DNA of 64,000 nucleotides from assembly GCA_012295275.1 (NCBI GenBank), contig CM022674.1:9634260-9698259 (forward strand), read 5' to 3'. The position numbers and the translations under genes were made by a program. The notes beneath the pieces are model-generated. The model was not told where the DNA came from, did no database searches, and saw nothing but the letters and a program-made list of their open reading frames with translations. Of the stretch, positions 26,152 to 41,419 are shown one piece after another. The DNA comes from Chrysomallon squamiferum (taxonomy: Eukaryota > Mollusca > Gastropoda > Neomphalida > Peltospiridae). Position 1 is the stretch's first letter, and each line of letters starts with the position of its first letter.

Positions 26152-26647
26152 TACCTCGGTAAATTCGGACTAAATCCGGAAGATGGTAGTTGTAAATATT
26201 TATGAGCGGAGCGTCAAATTATCTTCCACATCATCGTAATTTTTTTCATTATTATAATTACTATAATATTTTTGTGACTAGCAATATTTTCTGAGGCTTT
26301 AAAAGGAAGAAGTGAGAACAGAAAAAAGGTGCAACTTAGTCTCGGTCAGAAGTTATAAGTAATGTAACTTCTTGAATCAGGCGTCTCTCTCTATATATAT
26401 ATTGTTCTGACATTATTTTATTTTCTGTTTTAATATAGCTGTTACGATTACTTCCCATCGGTCATATGCTTATTTGTCATACAGGTCAAGGTTTGGTGCA
26501 TACTTAATCCTCTTCCCGTCACCCACATAACAAATGGTATGATCCCACATTGTTGTATATTGTATCTAAATAAATGAAAGAAAGGTTTATAATAATTTAT
26601 ACATTTTATTTCTTCCAGATAACTTGATCACTTAAGTTTCAGCATAG

Positions 26648-26912
26648 GTTTTCAACCTAGGGGTCTTTTTTCTGGGGGTCGCGAGGGTATGTTTTAGCTT
26701 TTGTCAACTTGACTTGGAAGGAGGAATAAATAAAAACGTGTGCTAGGTTTCGGACCCGTCACAGTGAATATAGATTCCTTTTGTACTGTCTTTGGTTGAT
26801 GAAAATATGGTAACCCTAGATGTTATTGAATCAAACATTTTGAAGGGGGTCATCGGTCATATTGAGTTGCTCATAAGGGGTCGCGGTATGAAAAAGGTTG
26901 AAAACCAGCGGC
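26648..26912. mobile_element. hAT-type MITE with GGTTTTCAACC ends
   Basis: Left end ATAGGTTTTCAACCTAGGGG and right end GGTTGAAAACCAGCGG are inverted copies of one terminal sequence (GGTTTTCAACC), enclosing GGGGGTCGCG and GGGGTCGCGG. About 265 bp, no coding capacity. This terminus is typical of Charlie/hAT non-autonomous elements. Exact ends and target duplication are unclear. Confidence 0.6.
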
Positions 26913-26924
26913 CTACAGCATCTA

Positions 26925-27190
26925 AGAACTGAGGGAGCGTCTTGACTCTCTGCTGCAATTGATGCAGGTTGTTGTTGGTGTGTGGCCAGTTGGTCTCATG
27001 GTGGTTCCAGAGCGGCAGGGAGAACTGAGCATCATCATCAATCCAGTTGACGACCATGTAGTAGTCACTGAACTCTTGGGCACAAGGAACATTTGGTGTC
27101 GAGTCCATGGTTTCAATCCATGCGTCCTGAATTTTGTTTTGTAGTAGTAGAGCTCGTCTGGCAGCCCTGCGGATCCACTGTGAAAACATG
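26925..27190 (-). pseudogene. MULE transposase C-terminal fragment
   Basis: A minus-strand frame reads NKIQDAWIETM, FSDYYMVVNWIDDDAQF, LPLWNHHETNWPHTNNNLHQ. The W.DD..F...LWN.H....TNN.LE order is the C-terminal signature of Mutator-like transposases. It has no start and is cut on its 3' side by the hAT MITE at 26648-26912, giving an insertion order. It is a separate remnant from the one in the NOL7-like gene and in opposite orientation. Confidence 0.5.
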
Positions 27191-27367
27191 TCTCCTTAAA
27201 AATCCTTCTCCTATTTAAGATCAACATCTCCATATAACTGAGTAACCATGAACACATGCTGCCCACCGCCAAGACTAGTTGATTATTCCCCAAACAGGGC
27301 TGCCCAACTTACTTAACGATTGACTGCTTTCCAAACTGTATGATTATTGAGAGGATACCGCTGTTAT

Positions 27368-27623
27368 CAGTGAAGTGCAGAGGGTGGGGGCCGAAGGGGC
27401 GGTGGCCCTAGGCATCCAAATAGGGGATCCATCCAATCAGAGAAAAGAACTTAATAAATCTGGTTGATTTATATTTAAATCGAATAAAAAAATTATTTTA
27501 TGTTTTATCTGTGTTTACATATTAAAAATATCTCATTTACATATATATAGGCCTTACACTTGAGTCTTTGGGGCAGACGTTCAAGGAGTTGACCCCGGGA
27601 ATCATCAGACTCTACAGCCACTG
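27368..27623 (+). mobile_element. hAT-like MITE copy A with 8-bp target duplication
   Basis: Ends CAGTGAAGTGCAGAGG and CTCTACAGCCACTG are imperfect inverted repeats. The flanks are GCTGTTAT (27360-27367) and GCTGTCAT (27624-27631), an 8-bp duplication with one mismatch, as expected for hAT insertion. The interior shares GAAGGGGC, ATCTGTGTTTACATA and TCTTTGGGGCAGAC with the inverted copy B at 30636-30869. 256 bp, non-coding. Confidence 0.8.
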
Positions 27624-27724
27624 GCTGTCATGTGTACTAAAATTTAATGTTATGGTAAATTCTGAGTTAATGTTTACATTCGCGATTTTATTGAATTTTT
27701 TATGTTTTATTTTATTTTATTTAT

Positions 27725-27745
27725 TTATTTTATTATTATTATTAT

Positions 27746-27778
<33 letters not shown>
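27725..27778. repeat. (ATT)n followed by a T-run
   Basis: Short ATT repeat passing into about 30 T; may be assembly-sensitive. Confidence 0.85.
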
Positions 27779-30635
27779 GGTGCAGTTTTTCGCATCGGTG
27801 AAATTAGTTATGGAAATCGAGGGTCCATAGTTTAAACTGTTATAGTATCTATATAGTGATGCATTAACAAATGAATGAGAGCTAGAAAACAAAATCAAAT
27901 ACAAAACTGCTCTAACAAGTTGTTCGAAAATAAGAGGAAATTCCAGATCCATTTTTAGTAAGTTACACTGCTCTGTCTTTCTAAATAAAACACACCGAGC
28001 AATAATAATCAATATTATTGTCAATTTCTACTGAAAAAGTGATTTTCAGGTGACATTTAAGAATGCGTGAAACCAAACTCAGGGTCTTTAACTCTGATCT
28101 AGAGTAGATTATGTCCCCTGAAGTAGATTATAATTAAGTGTCTGGGAAAGACCGCGGTCAACAGTCTATTAACCTGACAACATCACAGGAAATGTCGTTT
28201 TATTCCCACAGGCAGCAGATAGTTAGCTAAAGTGTGTGATACTAATTCTAAATCCTTTTCTTGAATCGATAATCATTTCTAAAGAAGGACATTTTGATCA
28301 AGTATACTGCTATAACGTCGAACGAACATCCAAAGAATAGACAAGAAGTTCACATATTCTAATAAATAAATAAATTAAATGACTATTTATTTTTATTATT
28401 ATTATTATTTATTTTCATCCAGCTGTTTGGAGGTATATCGTGCTGAATCATCTCTTGACATCCTTTATTTTCTTGAACTGGAATGAGACTTTATTATCCA
28501 CATTTTTTCAGTTATGAACACCGATTGAAGATATTTTTATTACTTATTTTTCATCAATCATCCATATCAGTATATTGATGACCTTGATATCAAAACTCGA
28601 ATGACAAACATCATATTATTTTTCTCATAGTACGAGTGCATTATAGACTGAATAATTATTATCACGTAATATATATTTTTTGAATTCATGACATCTTATA
28701 TGATCCACTTTTACATCATACATTACATTTGTCAGATTTATCTGTGTCATATCTTGCTGCATCATACTGAACCATATCGTATCATTTCGTTTATATTATC
28801 TTATTGCATAATATCACAAGTTACTGTGTCGTGTCATACTGAATCGTTTAATGGCGTGTTCTGTTTTACAGTGTCGTGTTATTCAATATTATATCATGTC
28901 ATATCATATCTTTTCATATTTGGTACAGTTTGTATTACATATACAATTTTAATTAAATTATATATTATAATGAGATATAACATGATGCCATAGTGAACTT
29001 TTAATTATACTGCAGAGAATATCATGTTAGATTAGCTTCTGTTTAAATGTACCTCGGGACTTTGTATGCGTTAAGTTATGATATTCTTTACAGTAAACTG
29101 CAGTGTGATTATGTGCATTAATGTGATGGCTGAAATTATATAGTCTGATCATAGTTAAAAGTCGATATCATCAAAGGTTTATTCGTATGACAGTTTTATT
29201 AATAATGACTGCTGTCCAGTAGTGTGTGATGAATCACCTGTACTCACGACATGTTCGTCTTACACAATAAGGCGATGTTTAATAACGTTTAGAGGATCCA
29301 TTATCGAAAATAACAAAAACAGTTATACGTACTTCTCATACTATAAAACAACAGTAGCAGTGGTGGTGGTAGTAATGGTGGTTTGGTAGTGATGATGATG
29401 ATGATAATCTAATTAACACGAATAAACTATAATTAGTCTTTATCGCTAGTGAATATATCAGTTATGTAAGTGTAATTCAGCAGCAGGCAATTTTTGTCTG
29501 TTTTCTAACAACTTCTGCAGAGGATAGGAACGTTATTCATGTCTCTTATACAACATAGCATTTTCTAGAGAACAGAGAGTGTGGTTTCATACAATTTTCC
29601 TTAAAATATTTATGTGAGTTGAAAATGACATTAGTTTGGTGTCTTTTTATTTGTTAACATAACCGTCTAACCAGCGCTGAAGTTCCGACTCCATCACCCA
29701 AAGGAAGTAAGTTATGGTCTATTGATCGATAGCAGGTGTCAGCTTCAAAAGATGTCTTATTCGATTTGCTTGTAAACTCTTTTCCATGTTGGTAGGGAAG
29801 CGTTTTTCTGTCTCTGCTTAACACATTCTGCTATCAACTTCTATAACTCTGAAAACATTTGAAAGCTTAAACTGTGCAGACCTCTTAATTTTTAAATGTT
29901 AATGTTTGTCCTGGATACTGCTGTCAGATGATGACGATTACATTTCATCATACAGTCGTCACCTATCTTTGCAAACGGTTTAATTTTCTCATAATATTCA
30001 AACCAACATTGATAATAAATTTTATTTAATTACTACTAGTATTACTTATATAAACATAAGTTTTGGATAAGACGTTTCAGAGCCGTATATTTTAAATTAC
30101 TGCCGCTTGTTTTCTCCATTTGAATATTATCCACACATGAAAAAAGATTTATTTTGCTTGTGATTTTTTTTTCTTCTTTCTTTCTTTCTTTCTTTATTTC
30201 TTTATTTTATTTTAATTTTTTTTCCCCATATTTTTTTCTACGCATTTAAAGTATAGTTTGATCATTTTTGTGGTAAATGTAACGCATTCGGTTTTAAAAG
30301 TAATGGATGACGTCAGAGACTGTTAGTCTAACCTTTCGGGAGGACTGGAATATTTCTGAAAATGTCGATTTTATCAGCTACAAACAAGCGAATTTGCTAT
30401 ACAAGACCAGTCTGTGTTTTAGTAATTATTACTCGCACGTGTTGCTGCACATTAAAAATCTTAAACTACGCGTAATTCCTTGTTGTTTCAATAAATTTAG
30501 AGAGAGATATATTTACTGGGATTGCTCTTTTTTCTTCTTTTTTTTAGCGACACTGATTAATATATGTTTTTATTAATGCATCGTTTACAGACATAAAGAC
30601 ACACACACACACACTTACACACACATACACATATA

Positions 30636-30869
30636 TAGTGGCATGCAGAGGTCTGGTGATGCCAGAGGCCAACTCCTTGATTGTCTGCCCCAAAGATTCA
30701 AATAAAAGGCCTAGTAGTGAGCAGTATGAGAAAGAAAGATACTATGACTATGTAAACACAGATGAAACATAAAATAAACATTTTATTCGATAAATCAACC
30801 AAATTTATTACGTTCTTTCTCTGACCTGGATGCGGTGGCCCCTTCGCCTCCCCCCTCAGCACGCCACTG
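30636..30869 (-). mobile_element. hAT-like MITE copy B, inverted relative to copy A
   Basis: Termini TAGTGGCATGCAGAGG and GCACGCCACTG are inverted repeats. The reverse complement aligns along most of copy A (TCTTTGGGGCAGAC, AAGGAGTTG, CCAGATTTG-like positions). Flanking octamers are CACATATA and CACACACT; it landed in a CA/TA repeat, so the duplication is blurred. Confidence 0.75.
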
Positions 30870-31290
30870 CACACACTGGAAAATAATTTCATTCGGTTAA
30901 TTGTTAGGTGGCCTAACATCCCCTGTGGACCAACTTGCCCCGGTTTCAAATTATGATGTTTGTTGAAAGATTTTAGTTTTGGATGCCTTTACTGAGCACA
31001 GAACAAAATATATCTGTTCAATTTGTGTGCAATAAGTGACCTTTAAGCAATAAATATATGTCTTGATTACATTTTATTTGCGAACTGTTGTCAGAGACGT
31101 TAGAATTGTCTCAAGTCTGAGATTATTAGCAGAAAGAAGTGCAGGCTATTTACAGAGCAAAAGCCAAACAAACACGTATATAAATAACAAACGCCGAATT
31201 ATCAACTGACTACTGTTGTGGCAATTGATTACTGACAGTTTTCTTCTCACATTGTAAGTTTTTATGACTAATACGTTTTTGTAATGTCAA

Positions 31291-31296
<6 letters not shown>

Positions 31297-31322
<26 letters not shown>
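31297..31322. repeat. (CA)n microsatellite
   Basis: 13 perfect units. Confidence 0.85.
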
Positions 31323-31326
<4 letters not shown>

Positions 31327-32046
31327 TAAATAGATGCGCGCATATGAAATGAATTAAACAAACGTAGTTATATCAGAAAGTCATGTCTTCTTTTCGTGGC
31401 TTTTACAGAAGAAATAATTAATTTCACAAATGTGATACATTTATTGGAATTAGCAAGGTTTCCATACGCTTTTGCGTTTAATCATTTGATATGTTCACTG
31501 AAATCCAAAACGTCGCCTGTGATATGAGAACAACAAAACACCTGTGGACACAGTTTTCTCTCAGACAGAAAGAACGAGAAAGACAGTAAGAGTGATTAAT
31601 AGCAAAATATGCGGAGAAAAAAGAGAGACTTGAGAGGACATGAATTATAGTTATAAATAAGTTAAACGTTGTATAGCTGAGAAATGTTAATGCAGCATAA
31701 AATTCAGTGACAAAAACAAAGTGCTTTTATAGTTTGTAAGAAAATCATAAATGTTATTTAAAATTGTGTACTTAGATTAGATTTAGCGTTCTACAGAGAA
31801 CGAAGTGACATTTGTAGGTTAACAAACACATCACATCTTAAAGACGATGTTAATATTATAGTGTCATAATGAATAATTTTGTTTCACTTATTCCAAAAAA
31901 AAGAAAAAAAAAAGAAGGAAAAATGTTTAACCTGGATTTATGGCTGTATAAACACAGAATTTATATCCTTTATTTAAGACAACAGTTTAGTATTGTTTTA
32001 GTAAAGTAAATGTGTAATGGTAATCTTAACAATCAGAAAACTATAA

Positions 32047-32112
32047 CGTGTGTGTGTGTATGTATATGTGTATGTGTGTGTGTATGTATATGTGTGTGTG
32101 TGTGTGTGTGTG
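32047..32112. repeat. (TG)n/(TATG)n microsatellite
   Basis: TG run interrupted by GTATGTATATG. Confidence 0.85.
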
Positions 32113-32402
32113 AGCGCGCCATAAAGCATATTAGACTCAATTGTTTCGCTTTGTTACTGGTAACTAAGAAAAATAATGAGTTATATATGTACTCTACAGA
32201 AAATTATTCAAATTTAGTGATAATTAATTACAACTTATACTAATTTCCATTAATTATTGTTTTAATTGAAATTTGATACATACGGATTTTATTAAATTTC
32301 TACATAAACGCACGTATTACACATACAAGATATGTATTTAAAAAAACTGTTTTCTATATTTTCTAATATTGATAAGAAAACGAGAATAGAAATTATTGAA
32401 TA

Positions 32403-32420
32403 CACTGCCCTCTGGTGTCA
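32403..32420 (-). promoter_or_regulatory. CTCF-like motif
   Basis: The minus strand reads TGACACCAGAGGGCAGTG, a close match to the vertebrate CTCF core (CCASYAGRKGGCR). It lies within a small less AT-rich island (32400-32580). One motif alone does not prove binding. Confidence 0.35.
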
Positions 32421-32961
32421 ATAATATTCTTGTTGACCAGTAAATTCTATGCTCCGGTCTCTTCTTAATCATGTTCACGCGATGCGAGCCACTGGTGAAC
32501 GAACTGATGAACACAGTAAACAAGCTGTGATGGTTGCGTGTCTGGTAGCAGTCATTAATTAGCACGCGTAACGTTCAGACTAAAGAGTATGTTTTTATGT
32601 TAAGTCAGTGTGATGCGATTTCAAATCATTACTTAAAATATATTCTACAAACGCAACACACAGACATACATACACACAAACATACACATACATTCATACA
32701 CACAAACACATACATACATTCGTCCACACAAACACACACAGACACAGAGAGAAAGAGAGTGCTGAGTTTGAACTGTTGTTCAGATTTACAGTAAGAAAAT
32801 TGTTCAAATTATCGCACGATTTATAATGATGCTCTCTCTCTGTATGCAGTGTACGTGTGTGCTTGTTACTGGTAATTATTTTATCGCATAAAGAAATGTG
32901 GATAAATTACAACTGTGGTTAACACATCAGTAATTTAAATTATAATCGATAACATATAATG

Positions 32962-32992
<31 letters not shown>

Positions 32993-33142
32993 ACAATAAA
33001 AAGTAAAACAAATAAAAATAAACACAACAATAATGATGATTAATTAATTTGGCCATCTACACTGGAACAGTTACAAAAATCATTAATTTACTTTAACATA
33101 AAATACTGAAATCTTATGATAGCACTGAAATGTAATAATTTA

Positions 33143-33173
<31 letters not shown>

Positions 33174-34218
33174 TTTTTTTTTTTTTTTTTACCTATATAT
33201 TTTAACGGTGATTATAAAAATATGTAAGAATATTTTTCAGATTATATAATCTCCGACTGCAAAAAATTAATTTTGACCTTCACAGAGAACGTAATGGCTG
33301 ACTTGGCCAAGCCTGATCAGAAGTTAAAAGACATAGAACTAATTATGATCTAGAACTCAACCAGAAATATTGATCACGAGAATTAGTAAAAATCAGTAAT
33401 AGGAAAAAGAAAAGAAAAACGAAAAAAGAGTAAATTTAGTAATTTTAAATAAATCTATTATTTTCGAAATTTTTAAAAACTCTATATAGCATATATATAA
33501 GAAGATAAAATGAAATCTGTAACTTTAACGAATCATCATTTAAAGAATTTAATTTTTTATTTTTTATCTTAGCTTATCTGTTATACGTAGCCGAGATCTG
33601 TGGAAACGTGTAAAAATAAATTTCTAATTTCTGCCAGAAAAATTAAACATAGCTTGACGTAAAGGAACTGTTGTAGTTTCTATTTTAATTCAGTTTTATA
33701 GCAAATAGGACTAGGCTGTCCGTTTTATAATTAACCTTTTCTTTTTATGTTTTTCTAGCTGCTTCCTCGATTATTATTATTATTATTTTATTTTATTTTT
33801 CAAGTTAGCAGAAAATATCACTGATATATTTAGAAACTATATTTAACTCGCTACATAGCAAGAGAAATAATTTCCTATCAGAAATGTTTGACGAAACTAT
33901 CAGCAGCCAGCTAACACAGAGATGTTCCTAATGAAAAGTAGGTTCTGTGTAGTAACATGCTTTTATCTACTAATTTTGTGCATTTTCTCTTTCTCCTCTT
34001 TATAATTATAACAATATGTATCTCTAAATGCTTATTATTTTTTTTTTTTTTTGTTGTTGTTATTATTATTAAAAAATACACTGTAATTATTTAATTGGTT
34101 AAAATAATCATTCACCTGCAAATGAGCCTTTACAATAATATCCACTTAATTGATGCTGCTCAGTGTTTCATTTCATTTCATTACAGTGAACGCTACACCG
34201 GTTAAGGCGATAGTATGG

Positions 34219-34795
34219 CTGGCTGTGTCAGTGTCTGTGTAAGTGTCTGTGTCAGTGTCTATGTTAGTGTCTATGTTAGTGCCTGTGTCAGTGTCTATTT
34301 CAGTGCCTCTGTCAGGGTCTGTGTCAGTGCCTTTGTCAGTGTATATATTAGTGCCTGTGTCAGTGTCTATATCAGTGTCTGTATAAGTGTCTATGTCAGT
34401 GTCTGTATCAGTGTCTATATCAGTGTCTGTGTCAGTGTCTGTTTCCGTGTCTGTATTAGTGACTGCGTCAATGTCTATATCAGTGTCTGTGTCAGTGTCT
34501 ATGTCAGTGCCTGTATCAGTGTCTGTATCAGTGTCTGTATCAGTGCCTGTGTCAGGGTTTATGTCAGTGTCTGTGTCAGTGTCTGTATCATTGTCTGTAT
34601 CAGTGTCTGTTTCAGTGTCTGTATCAGTGCCTGTATTAGTGTCTGTATCAGTGTCTGTGTCAGTACCTGTGTCAGTGCCTGTATCAGTGTCTGTATCAGT
34701 GTCTGTGTCAGTACCTGTGTCAGTGTCTGTGTCAGTGCCTGTGTCAGTGTCTGTGTCTATGGCAGTGCCTGTGTCAGGTCTGTGTCAGTGTTGTG
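34219..34795. repeat. 12-bp minisatellite, GTGTCAGTGTCT family
   Basis: About 48 copies of a 12-base unit built on the six-base variants GTGTCA, GTATCA and GTGTCT/GTGCCT. Because 12 is divisible by 3, frames stay open for over 200 codons (CVSVCVSV or SVSVSV translations), but there is no start context, splice site or complex flank to indicate a gene. Confidence 0.9.
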
Positions 34796-35748
34796 TCGGT
34801 GTTGGAATTTGACAGATTTAAAAAGTTTGTTTAGCGAAAGTTGTTTATATGGTTTCATATGACTTTTAAAAAATATATCTGCACTAGCAGTAAAACAAAC
34901 AAACAAACTTGTTTTAAGCTTTATTGAATTTTCAAATCTCCCCTAATCACTTTGATTAAAAGAAATTAAAATTCTGACTTGGCTAATGTTTATTATAAAC
35001 ATTTTCTTAAGTAGAATAAATAAATAAGAATATAAATAAATACAAAAGAAACGATAAAAACCCCACCAAAAACAAGAGAGAGGTAGTTTATGTATACAAC
35101 GCAGGACGTCTTCGATCTGTTTACACAGGAGTCAGGGCATGTGGCGTGCAGTGGTGAAGATTTCAAAACCAAGGGAACGCGAACATTTGAAAATTCGAAT
35201 TGATTTTACTTTTTTATCGACAGTTCACAATTTAATCCACTTGATAGTAATTTCATTTGTTTCTCCAGGGTACGTGCTGTCTTACGTAGTTAGCCTGAAA
35301 CAATTACCTAGCAGGCATCTTGGTGCACTTTAATCTAACTCAGTGACAACAATCATTACTTGAAATCCGTTTTCTACATAGTTAGAAACTTTATGTGTTT
35401 CTGCAATTAAAAAGTTTATTTTTCTCTCCAAACCTTTTAAAAAAAATTATATTGTTTTATATCTTAATTAATATATTAAAATTAAGAAAGGAAAAAAAGA
35501 ATATGTGCTCTTTTTAAAAATGGACCAGTTTGCTTATTTTGAGTTTTTATTGAACGGAAAATCGAAATGATTTGTTATGATATCCTTGGTATTTAAAGAC
35601 CATTAATAACTCTGTCTTATGTTTCACATGAAATCAATGAACGCGATAAATAAAACGTTTTACTCAACCTTTTTTCTCTGTACTTTACTAGTTATTTATT
35701 CTTATACTATAGTGTGATTAATCATTAATAATTATTAGCAGTAATAGT

Positions 35749-35945
35749 ATGGTCATCGTCATCATCATTATCATCATCATAATTATTGTTGTTGTTATTA
35801 TTATTATTATTGTTGTTTGTTGTTGTTGCTGCTGCTATTGTTGTTGTTGTTATTATTATTATTATTGTTGTTTGTTGTTGTTGCTGCTGCTATTGTTGTT
35901 GTTGTTATTATTATTATTATTATTGTTATTATTATTATTATCGCC
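35749..35945. repeat. Triplet tract with ~66-bp higher-order duplication
   Basis: TTG/TTA/TCA triplets. The block GTTTGTTGTTGTTGCTGCTG (20 bases) recurs with its neighbours about 62-66 bp apart, so a long unit has duplicated inside a simple repeat. Confidence 0.8.
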
Positions 35946-38048
35946 CATTGATGTTGCTTTCTTTCTTAATAATGTTTTTTTTTTTTCTAGGCTGTTTCTA
36001 ATGCTACTTCCTTTTAAATGTATTGTGTGTATTGTATGTAAAGCAGAAAGACACGTGTGTGTACTGTATGTGTAACAGAAAGTTCAACATATGTTGTTGT
36101 TTTACCTCAATCCATTACTCTTTCACTTTCATTGTTTTCTTTTTGTACATTTTCTGCTATAGAGATGCGTGAAGAAAATGTGACTGACTGTATGTTATAA
36201 TCAGTCGTTGTTTAAAGTAAATGAATCACACAATATCGAATTTATGTAAGTATTTATGGACCTTTTTATATATATTGAGCCTATATTTTACATTAATTTG
36301 TAACTTTTGTGCAGTCTACATTAGCATAAGAAAGGTAAAGCATGGAATCAAAGTGTATACGACATTTGAACAAACTTGTGAATTATACTTGATGAAGATT
36401 GAGTAGCACACATCAACTGAATTTGGAAGGATGAATACGAGACGACCCCGAATACAGACAGAACATCAACACAGAATAGCAGTATAGTGGATATCAAGAT
36501 AATGAAAAAGCGGCTTGATATATCCAGCTATTCTAGCATTTACTGCCCAAGCTCAACGAAAGTTGGAGCTTCTAATATCAAGAGTGATGGGCAACACTTG
36601 TCAAACTGCAGCTGCTAAGAAAGAAATGAAAGGTTCTTAAAATATTTTTCAGTGAAAGTTGATTGAAAATGTGTTTCAAGAGCTGTGTATTGGTTATGAA
36701 CTAACTTACTGGCGTCTATTTGTAAATAATTCCTCCCGAAGTCTGAGATATTTTCGGCAATGGAAATCAATGTCTATCCAAATTAGCACAGTGCATACAA
36801 AGGAAAAAAACAAAAATACAAAACTGCTGAAAGCTATAGACTACGACATGTACAAATTAGCTTTTTAAGAGGACTCAAAGAATATTATATATATATATAT
36901 ATAAAGGTGCATATATATATAACGTAGTTTGATAATAATCTATGTGCTGAAAACCTGTTTCCTCTTTAATATTATACAAGAAAGATTTGTCTCTTTAAAA
37001 CCATTAGAACAGAAACAAATGGTGTATTATTGAACATTCATTTCAAGATTTCTATTTTCGCCGATAGCCTGATTTTGAATGACGAAATATTTAGCTTCGT
37101 GTCAGTGGAATCACTCAGAAGGAGAAAAAAATACCATTAACAAATTAACTAGGTAAACAAACACACTGTTACCTCACATCTCTCTGTTAATGTGCTACGA
37201 GTGAGAAAACATGTAAGTACAACAATATATCAGTTACAGAAAACAGAATAAACCGCGCATTGACAACACGTAATAAACTATATCGTACATTTATAAAACA
37301 GTCATCAAAACATTTCCATTTTCTCTTAAATCTCTTTTACCGTCATTCTTTTTGAATTTCGTATCATTTATATTTATAATAATGATTATATATGTTATTA
37401 ATTAAACAAACTTTTGTACAGCGCTAAAGGTCTGTTCAGTAGTTGGTATGGAGATCTCATTCTGTAAAATGGAACTTGGTGTAGGGAACCACAACAAAAA
37501 TAACTGTCTTGAAGAATCAATGCTGTACAGCTCACGCACTGCTGAACATAATTATTTTATTGTACTCGCCTTGTTTTCATTGTTCTCTGGCGGTTATAGA
37601 CAGATTTTATTTTATTTTTATTTTGTTTTTGTTTTTTTAATTATGTTTTTTGCTTCCCTCCACTCGCAATTATTTGAAACCGTACGTTACTGCAAACAGA
37701 ACCAATGTTTGTTTAATTTATCTTTCACATTTTAATTATGATCATACCAGTTGTTTTAGTAATTATTGCTGTAAGTTCATACTGTTTGAATCTCCTTCAT
37801 TCACTTACCAATCATTAGTCACAGTTTGTCAAATAAAAGATATAGTTTAACTAGTTACTAATATATCGTTGCTTAAGACACAGCTGGAATTTAAATTTAA
37901 TTTAAATTAAATACTTTAAAACAATTTTTTAAAGTGTTCTGTGAAAGGAACTGAATTTTAAGATCAGAGGCATATTCATGTAAGTGACATATTAAAAGTT
38001 ATTGATTAAAATTAAAACTAATTTTGTTTAATTAAAAACAATAACAAC

Positions 38049-38103
38049 AACGATGATGATGATAATGATGATGATGACGATGATGATAATAAATAATAAC
38101 AAC

Positions 38104-38152
<49 letters not shown>
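38049..38152. repeat. (GAT)n/(AAT)n microsatellite near the globin exon 1 donor
   Basis: GATGATGAT passing into about 17 AAT units, 37 bases from the minus-strand globin exon. Confidence 0.9.
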
Positions 38153-38154
<2 letters not shown>

Positions 38155-38188
38155 CAAAAAGAATAACAACAATAATAAACAAACTTAC

Positions 38189-38367
38189 CCAATAAAAGTA
38201 ATTATTCCAACTTTTGATATATCCATTTCAACCTCCTTCCAGGAATTTCTCAACAACATTTTCTGATGTTCATTTAACGGAACTGGTTTCATATTTAATC
38301 CATTGCATCGTGCTGCTATTTTTTTCAACGGCTGATGTGAGCATGTGTCCTGAATTCCTCCCATCAC
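38189..38367 (-). CDS. Globin (globin-X-like), N-terminal exon
   Basis: Encodes helices A-B of the globin whose central exon is at 21691-21916. It ends FIG with GG|GTAAGT (phase 2, intron B12.2), and the spliced reading is GIITFIG+LFEAYPEF. The core is LNEHQKMLLRNSWKEVEMDI, with the conserved Trp A12, then SKVGIITF. The first Met after an in-frame stop is at 38367 (MMGGIQDTC). The second Met, at 38364, would give MGGIQDTC, a Gly-2 and nearby Cys arrangement as in acylated globin-X proteins. An internal Met (MKPVPLNEHQ, 38289) would give a conventional short globin. The start choice is therefore open. A CpG-containing segment just upstream (38380-38460) may be 5' UTR or promoter. Confidence 0.82.
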
Positions 38368-41299
<2,932 letters not shown>

Positions 41300-41419
41300 C
41301 TTTCCAGTGGTTATGTCTACATATTCTGCAAACTGAAAACACTCGGCTTTCTCCTCGATCGAAGACAGTTGTTCATTTATGTTCATTACCAGCAGCGCAC
41401 TGACACAAGCTGGATACAT
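41300..41419 (-). CDS. Orphan candidate exon (40 codons, phase 0-0)
   Basis: Minus strand, acceptor TTTTAGTTGCAG, donor AAG|GTAATG. The reading is MYPACVSALLVMNINEQLSS, then IEEKAECFQFAEYVDITTGK. Composition is protein-like, free of repeats, and both splice sites are good. I do not recognise the family. It cannot join the exon at 42630-42767 directly, because that one is phase 1-1. It may belong to an unseen minus-strand gene between the globin and SLC52A genes. Confidence 0.4.

Larger units (their letters stand above)
21917..38188 (-). other. Globin intron 1 (~16.3 kb), repeat- and transposon-rich
   Basis: Defined by the phase-2 donor (GTAAGT, 38183-38188) and phase-2 acceptor (21917). It contains microsatellites, a hAT MITE pair, a MULE fragment, a 12-bp minisatellite, a CTCF-like motif and an ambiguous exon-like stretch at 22627-22737. 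Otherwise it is AT-rich with no supported gene. Confidence 0.65.

Noticed and set aside
34215-34862. Long plus-strand reading frame of 215 codons rich in Cys, Val and Ser
   Set aside because: It is the translation of a 12-bp minisatellite whose unit length keeps frames open; a second frame of 141 codons overlaps it. No gene context.
36420-36640. Less AT-rich plus-strand patch with FTAQAQRKLELL and similar pieces
   Set aside because: Broken by stops in every frame and without recognisable transposase or reverse transcriptase motifs.
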